Positions 23,857 through 26,992 of a stretch of DNA of 26,992 nt are shown here, piece after piece. A model generated the notes under the pieces. It was not told the DNA's origin. It ran no database searches and was given only the letters and a program-made list of their open reading frames with translations. The translations under genes were made by a program, and so were the position numbers. Each line of letters begins with the position of its first letter. Positions within the stretch are counted from its first letter, which is position 1. Source of the DNA: JACJYE01 sp964432875 (GTDB taxonomy: Bacteria > Bacteroidota > Bacteroidia > Chitinophagales > Saprospiraceae); assembly GCA_964432875.1 (NCBI GenBank), contig CAYSPJ010000069.1:1-26992 (forward strand). The letters run 5' to 3'.

Positions 23857-26800
23857 ATGAACTACACTAATACCCTGGTTTTCATCGGTTGGCTGCTGGC
23901 CACAGTATCAGCCGCCCAGCAGCCCGTCTTAGTCGTGCCCGCCATCCACACCAGCAAGGTCGAGCACCTCTCCGTCACCCCGGGCTTGCCCTACTTGGTG
24001 AGCGCCGCCGAAGACGCCGTCAAGATTTGGGAAACCGCATCGGGCCAGCTCATCCGCACCGTGCCGGGCAGCGCGGGCGAAGGCTTTGCCGCCGCCGCCC
24101 TTTCCGCCGACCTGCAGTGGCTGGCTACCGCGGGCAACAGTTATATCCGCGATAACGCGCCTACCGTAGCACCCAAATTGAAGCTCTGGGACGCCCTGAC
24201 CGGCGCGCCCATCCGAACCCTCCACGGCTTTGCCCTGGGCGAGCAGGTGGTGGACTTGCGCTTCAGCCCCGATCAGCGCTACCTCATGGTTTTAATATTG
24301 AGCGCCGGCGGAGATTTGACCACCCTGCTCTTCAACCCCGCCACGGGCGAGCAGCGCCGGTCCCTAACGGGCATCGGGAGCTTTGCGAGCTCGGGCGAGG
24401 AAATCGTGCTGCGGCAGGATTCAGCCGTCGTGCTGGCCGACATCGCTACTGGCGCGCTACAGACGGTGCTGTCCGAGCCATGCCTCCTGGCCGAAGCCGT
24501 GGGCGATACCCTCCACCTGCTGACGAAAACCGGCAGCCTGCTGCGCTGGCACCGGCCTTCCCAATCCATCCTCAGCAGCTACCCGGGCGTGCTGGATGAG
24601 GAGCAAAGCTCCCTACTCGACACTTACGCTGGCCGGGGCCGTGCCCAGTTTGCTGCCGATGGCCAGCTCCTGAAGGCTTGCCTAACCGAAACTTCCGAAG
24701 GGGATGATGGCTGGAGCGAAACAGCCTATCGCTTTGTCTGCTTAAGCACGGCTTCCGGCAAGGTAAAATACAGCGTGAAGGCCCAAACAAGCCTGGAGGG
24801 GCGCCGGGGCATTTACAGCCCCGACCTGGCCTACTTCCTGAGCGCTCCGGTCACCCAAGAGGTGGACAACCGCAGCGTAGTGGAGGCCCAACGCACGGAG
24901 AACGGCGAAACAGCGCACACCTTTGGCCCCAAGGCCTTTGAAAAGATTACTTGGGCGAACAAGTATTCCAACTTGGACGTCAGCGTTTACAGCGGCGGAG
25001 AGCTCATCGTCGTGCGCGGCCGTTCCTTTGGCGGCTGGGCGGCGGTTTTCTACACCCGCCTTGGGAAATCGGTACCGATGTGGGAAGACGACCTGGACCG
25101 CTTCCTACGGGTCAACAACCACCTCAAAGACGACCGTTGGCGGATGGTGTGCGAGGACTACCTGTCTTACCAGCTCATCGACACCCGTACCTCGGCCACC
25201 GTGGCCAGCCTGCTGTTCAGCGAGAACAGCCTGCATGGCAAGGACGTTGACCCCAACTACACCTGGGCGGTGACCAGCCCCTCGGGCCTGTTCGATGCCT
25301 CGCCGGATATGATGAACGACCTGCACTACGTGGTGGGCATGGAAATCATCGAGCTGGAGCAGCTCAAAGCACGCTTCTACGAGCCGGGCCTGCTGCAAAA
25401 GGTGCTGGGCCTGAACGCCGACCCCATCCGCTCGGTCGCCGACCTGGGCGAGGTGCCCCTCTACCCCACCATGAAAGCGGAAATCAGCGCCGACGGCCGG
25501 CAGCTCCGCGTGCAGCTCACGCCCCGCTCCGGCGGCATCGGCAAGCTCAGCTTCTTCGTCAACGGCAAGGAAGAGCTGGAGGACGCCAATCCCGAGCGCG
25601 CCGAGTCCATCACCATTGACCTCACTAAATTCGGGCCTGCCTACTTGCCCCGGCAGGCCGTGTTTGATGCTGATGAGTATGGTACCTACCGCTCGGCCAA
25701 CCAGCTCGTCCTGCGCGCCTACAACGCGGAGGGCTGGCTCAAGAGCGCCCCCCTGGAACTGGACTACGACCCGCCGGCCGCCGCTCGGGGCAACAGCTCG
25801 GGCGGCATTGCCAATCCATTTGCTGTAGAGAAGCCCAGCCTTTACGCCATCGTCGTCGGCACGGCCGATTACGCCGGGGACCAGCTCAACCTGACCTTCG
25901 CCGACCTGGACGCGACCTACTTCAGCCAGGCCCTGCGCGCGGTGGCGCCCAAGATATACGATGAGGTGGAGGTCGTACTGCTCAATACCGACGCGCAAAG
26001 TACCGACCGTCAGGGCATCTCGGATAAGCGTTCGATTCAAAAAGCCTTCACCGACCTCCATCCGGTCGAGGGCGCGGATATCGCCAAGGTACAGGCCCAG
26101 GACGTGCTGGTCGTTTATTTCTCCGGCCACGGCCTGAACTACGGCACGGCGGAGAACAGCCAGTTCTACTACCTCACCAAGGACATCGCCAACGAGAACC
26201 TCAGAGACGAGGGACTCCGCAAAAACTACGCCATCTCCTCATCCGAGCTGACCGAGTGGATCAATGCCATCCCCGCCCTCAAGCAGGTGATGATTATTGA
26301 CGCCTGCAACGCTGGCAAGATCGTGGAAGACTTGTCCATCGCCAGCCGCTCCCTCAGCTCCGCCCAGATCCGCGCCCTCGACCGCATGAAAGACCGTACC
26401 GGCATGTTCATCCTCACCGGCAGCGCGGCCGACAAGGTGAGCTACGAGGCCAGCCAATACGGGCAAGGGCTGCTGACCTACAGCCTGCTGGAGGGCATGA
26501 GCGTCCTTGGTCGCGAAGGTGACGGCCGGGTGGACGTGATGAGGCTTTTCCAGCACGCCCGCGACAGGGTGCCGGAACTGGCGCGCAGCATCAACGGCAT
26601 CCAAACGCCCATGCTGGCCTTCCCTACAGGCGGGGCCAGCTTCGACATCGGCATCGCGGACGCCAGCGTGAAGATCCCCGTGGCCCAGATCAAGCCCGTC
26701 TTCATCCGCAACGTCTTCCAGGACGAGGACAGCTTCGACGATGTGCTGGGGCTGGGGCAGGCGCTGGGCGATTACTTCCGCAGCGTGACCGTGAAGGGCG

Positions 26801-26992
26801 CACAGGCGGAGCTGATTTATGTGGATGTGAACGAGTATGAAAATGCGTACTCCCTCAAAGGGCTGTATGGCGTAGCAGGCGAAGCCGTGACCCTGCGCGC
26901 CCGCCTCTTCAAAGGCAAAACGGTAGTGGGCGAAGCCTTCACCGTTACCGGCAAAAAGGCCGATGTGCCGGGCTTGGTGGAGGGGATCATGG
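23857..26992 (+). CDS. secreted caspase-like (C14) peptidase with degenerate propeller, runs off the window
   Basis: The frame opens at ATG 23857 and stays open to the last base: 1045 codons, lacking about 10-15 at the end by comparison with its neighbour. A signal peptide (MNYTNTLVFIGWLLATVSAAQ) is followed by about 440 residues with only faint WD40 traces (DAVKIWETASG, PKLKLWDALTG), probably a diverged propeller. From about residue 471 (SGLFDASPDMM) it closely follows the upstream gene: the same linker, an Ig-like block (KLSFFVNGKEELEDANPER), caspase core from 661, His758 in YFSGHG, Cys817 in IIDACNAG, and the same C-terminal domain. Codon use is visibly richer in GCC, CTG and GGC than in the first copy. 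It is the second gene of the pair, 48 bases downstream. Confidence 0.9.
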   Translation, partial: MNYTNTLVFIGWLLATVSAAQQPVLVVPAIHTSKVEHLSVTPGLPYLVSAAEDAVKIWETASGQLIRTVPGSAGEGFAAAALSADLQWLATAGNSYIRDNAPTVAPKLKLWDALTGAPIRTLHGFALGEQVVDLRFSPDQRYLMVLILSAGGDLTTLLFNPATGEQRRSLTGIGSFASSGEEIVLRQDSAVVLADIATGALQTVLSEPCLLAEAVGDTLHLLTKTGSLLRWHRPSQSILSSYPGVLDEEQSSLLDTYAGRGRAQFAADGQLLKACLTETSEGDDGWSETAYRFVCLSTASGKVKYSVKAQTSLEGRRGIYSPDLAYFLSAPVTQEVDNRSVVEAQRTENGETAHTFGPKAFEKITWANKYSNLDVSVYSGGELIVVRGRSFGGWAAVFYTRLGKSVPMWEDDLDRFLRVNNHLKDDRWRMVCEDYLSYQLIDTRTSATVASLLFSENSLHGKDVDPNYTWAVTSPSGLFDASPDMMNDLHYVVGMEIIELEQLKARFYEPGLLQKVLGLNADPIRSVADLGEVPLYPTMKAEISADGRQLRVQLTPRSGGIGKLSFFVNGKEELEDANPERAESITIDLTKFGPAYLPRQAVFDADEYGTYRSANQLVLRAYNAEGWLKSAPLELDYDPPAAARGNSSGGIANPFAVEKPSLYAIVVGTADYAGDQLNLTFADLDATYFSQALRAVAPKIYDEVEVVLLNTDAQSTDRQGISDKRSIQKAFTDLHPVEGADIAKVQAQDVLVVYFSGHGLNYGTAENSQFYYLTKDIANENLRDEGLRKNYAISSSELTEWINAIPALKQVMIIDACNAGKIVEDLSIASRSLSSAQIRALDRMKDRTGMFILTGSAADKVSYEASQYGQGLLTYSLLEGMSVLGREGDGRVDVMRLFQHARDRVPELARSINGIQTPMLAFPTGGASFDIGIADASVKIPVAQIKPVFIRNVFQDEDSFDDVLGLGQALGDYFRSVTVKGAQAELIYVDVNEYENAYSLKGLYGVAGEAVTLRARLFKGKTVVGEAFTVTGKKADVPGLVEGIM

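Noticed and set aside
1..26992. CRISPR array, tRNA or rRNA genes, prophage or conjugation genes
   Set aside because: I saw no regularly spaced repeats with spacers, no tRNA-like fold with a TTC arm, and no phage or transfer genes on either strand.

Overview
The window looks like a draft chromosomal scaffold from a Bacteroidota bacterium, most likely of the Saprospiria type (Lewinella/Haliscomenobacter-like). The signs are two secreted proteins with C-terminal domains of the type IX secretion system, a transmembrane anti-sigma partner next to an ECF sigma factor, a DUF4838 protein, WD40-caspase proteins, and several upstream sites matching the Bacteroidota -7 element TAnnTTTG. The genus is inference. 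Three runs of exactly 100 N (5038-5137, 6280-6379, 10460-10559) are scaffold gaps, and each one cuts a gene.

Left part (1-12.1 kb). A secreted retropepsin-like protein (140-1138) lies between two inverted copies of a 55-bp repeat. It is followed by an acidic hypothetical protein, aspartate ammonia-lyase (aspA), two tandem related type IX-secreted proteins, tyrosyl-tRNA synthetase (3' end lost in a gap), a cytoplasmic GH13-like protein, a fatty-acid-hydroxylase-family membrane protein that converges on it with overlapping stop codons, and a PLP-dependent cystathionine beta-synthase/cysteine synthase (3' end lost in a gap). Then comes a gene-poor stretch of about 490 bp with a promoter-like motif and a terminator hairpin, a candidate RNA or leader region.

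Middle part (12.1-18.5 kb). This holds a Nudix hydrolase with a basic tail, a small Cys-rich secreted protein ending in a clear intrinsic terminator, a small membrane protein in an operon with a PIF1-like helicase, a secreted DUF4838 protein with a discoidin-like end, and a lipoprotein. Two copies of a 192-bp non-autonomous mobile element sit just upstream of the small membrane protein gene and of the DUF4838 gene. They differ at 2 positions, have 13-bp terminal inverted repeats starting GTAA, and each is flanked by a perfect 8-bp target duplication. These features point to mobilisation by an IS66-family transposase.

Right part (18.6-27 kb). An ECF sigma factor and its membrane anti-sigma partner are transcribed leftward. 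Divergently, two tandem large genes encode secreted caspase-like (C14) peptidases with beta-propeller N-termini. The first has 14 clear WD40 repeats. The second has a strongly degenerate propeller but an almost unchanged C-terminal half, and it runs off the window. Together the four genes look like a signal-responsive module: envelope signal, anti-sigma, sigma, and two extracytoplasmic caspase-like effectors with different sensor heads. The link is inferred from position only, but this is the most interesting locus in the window.
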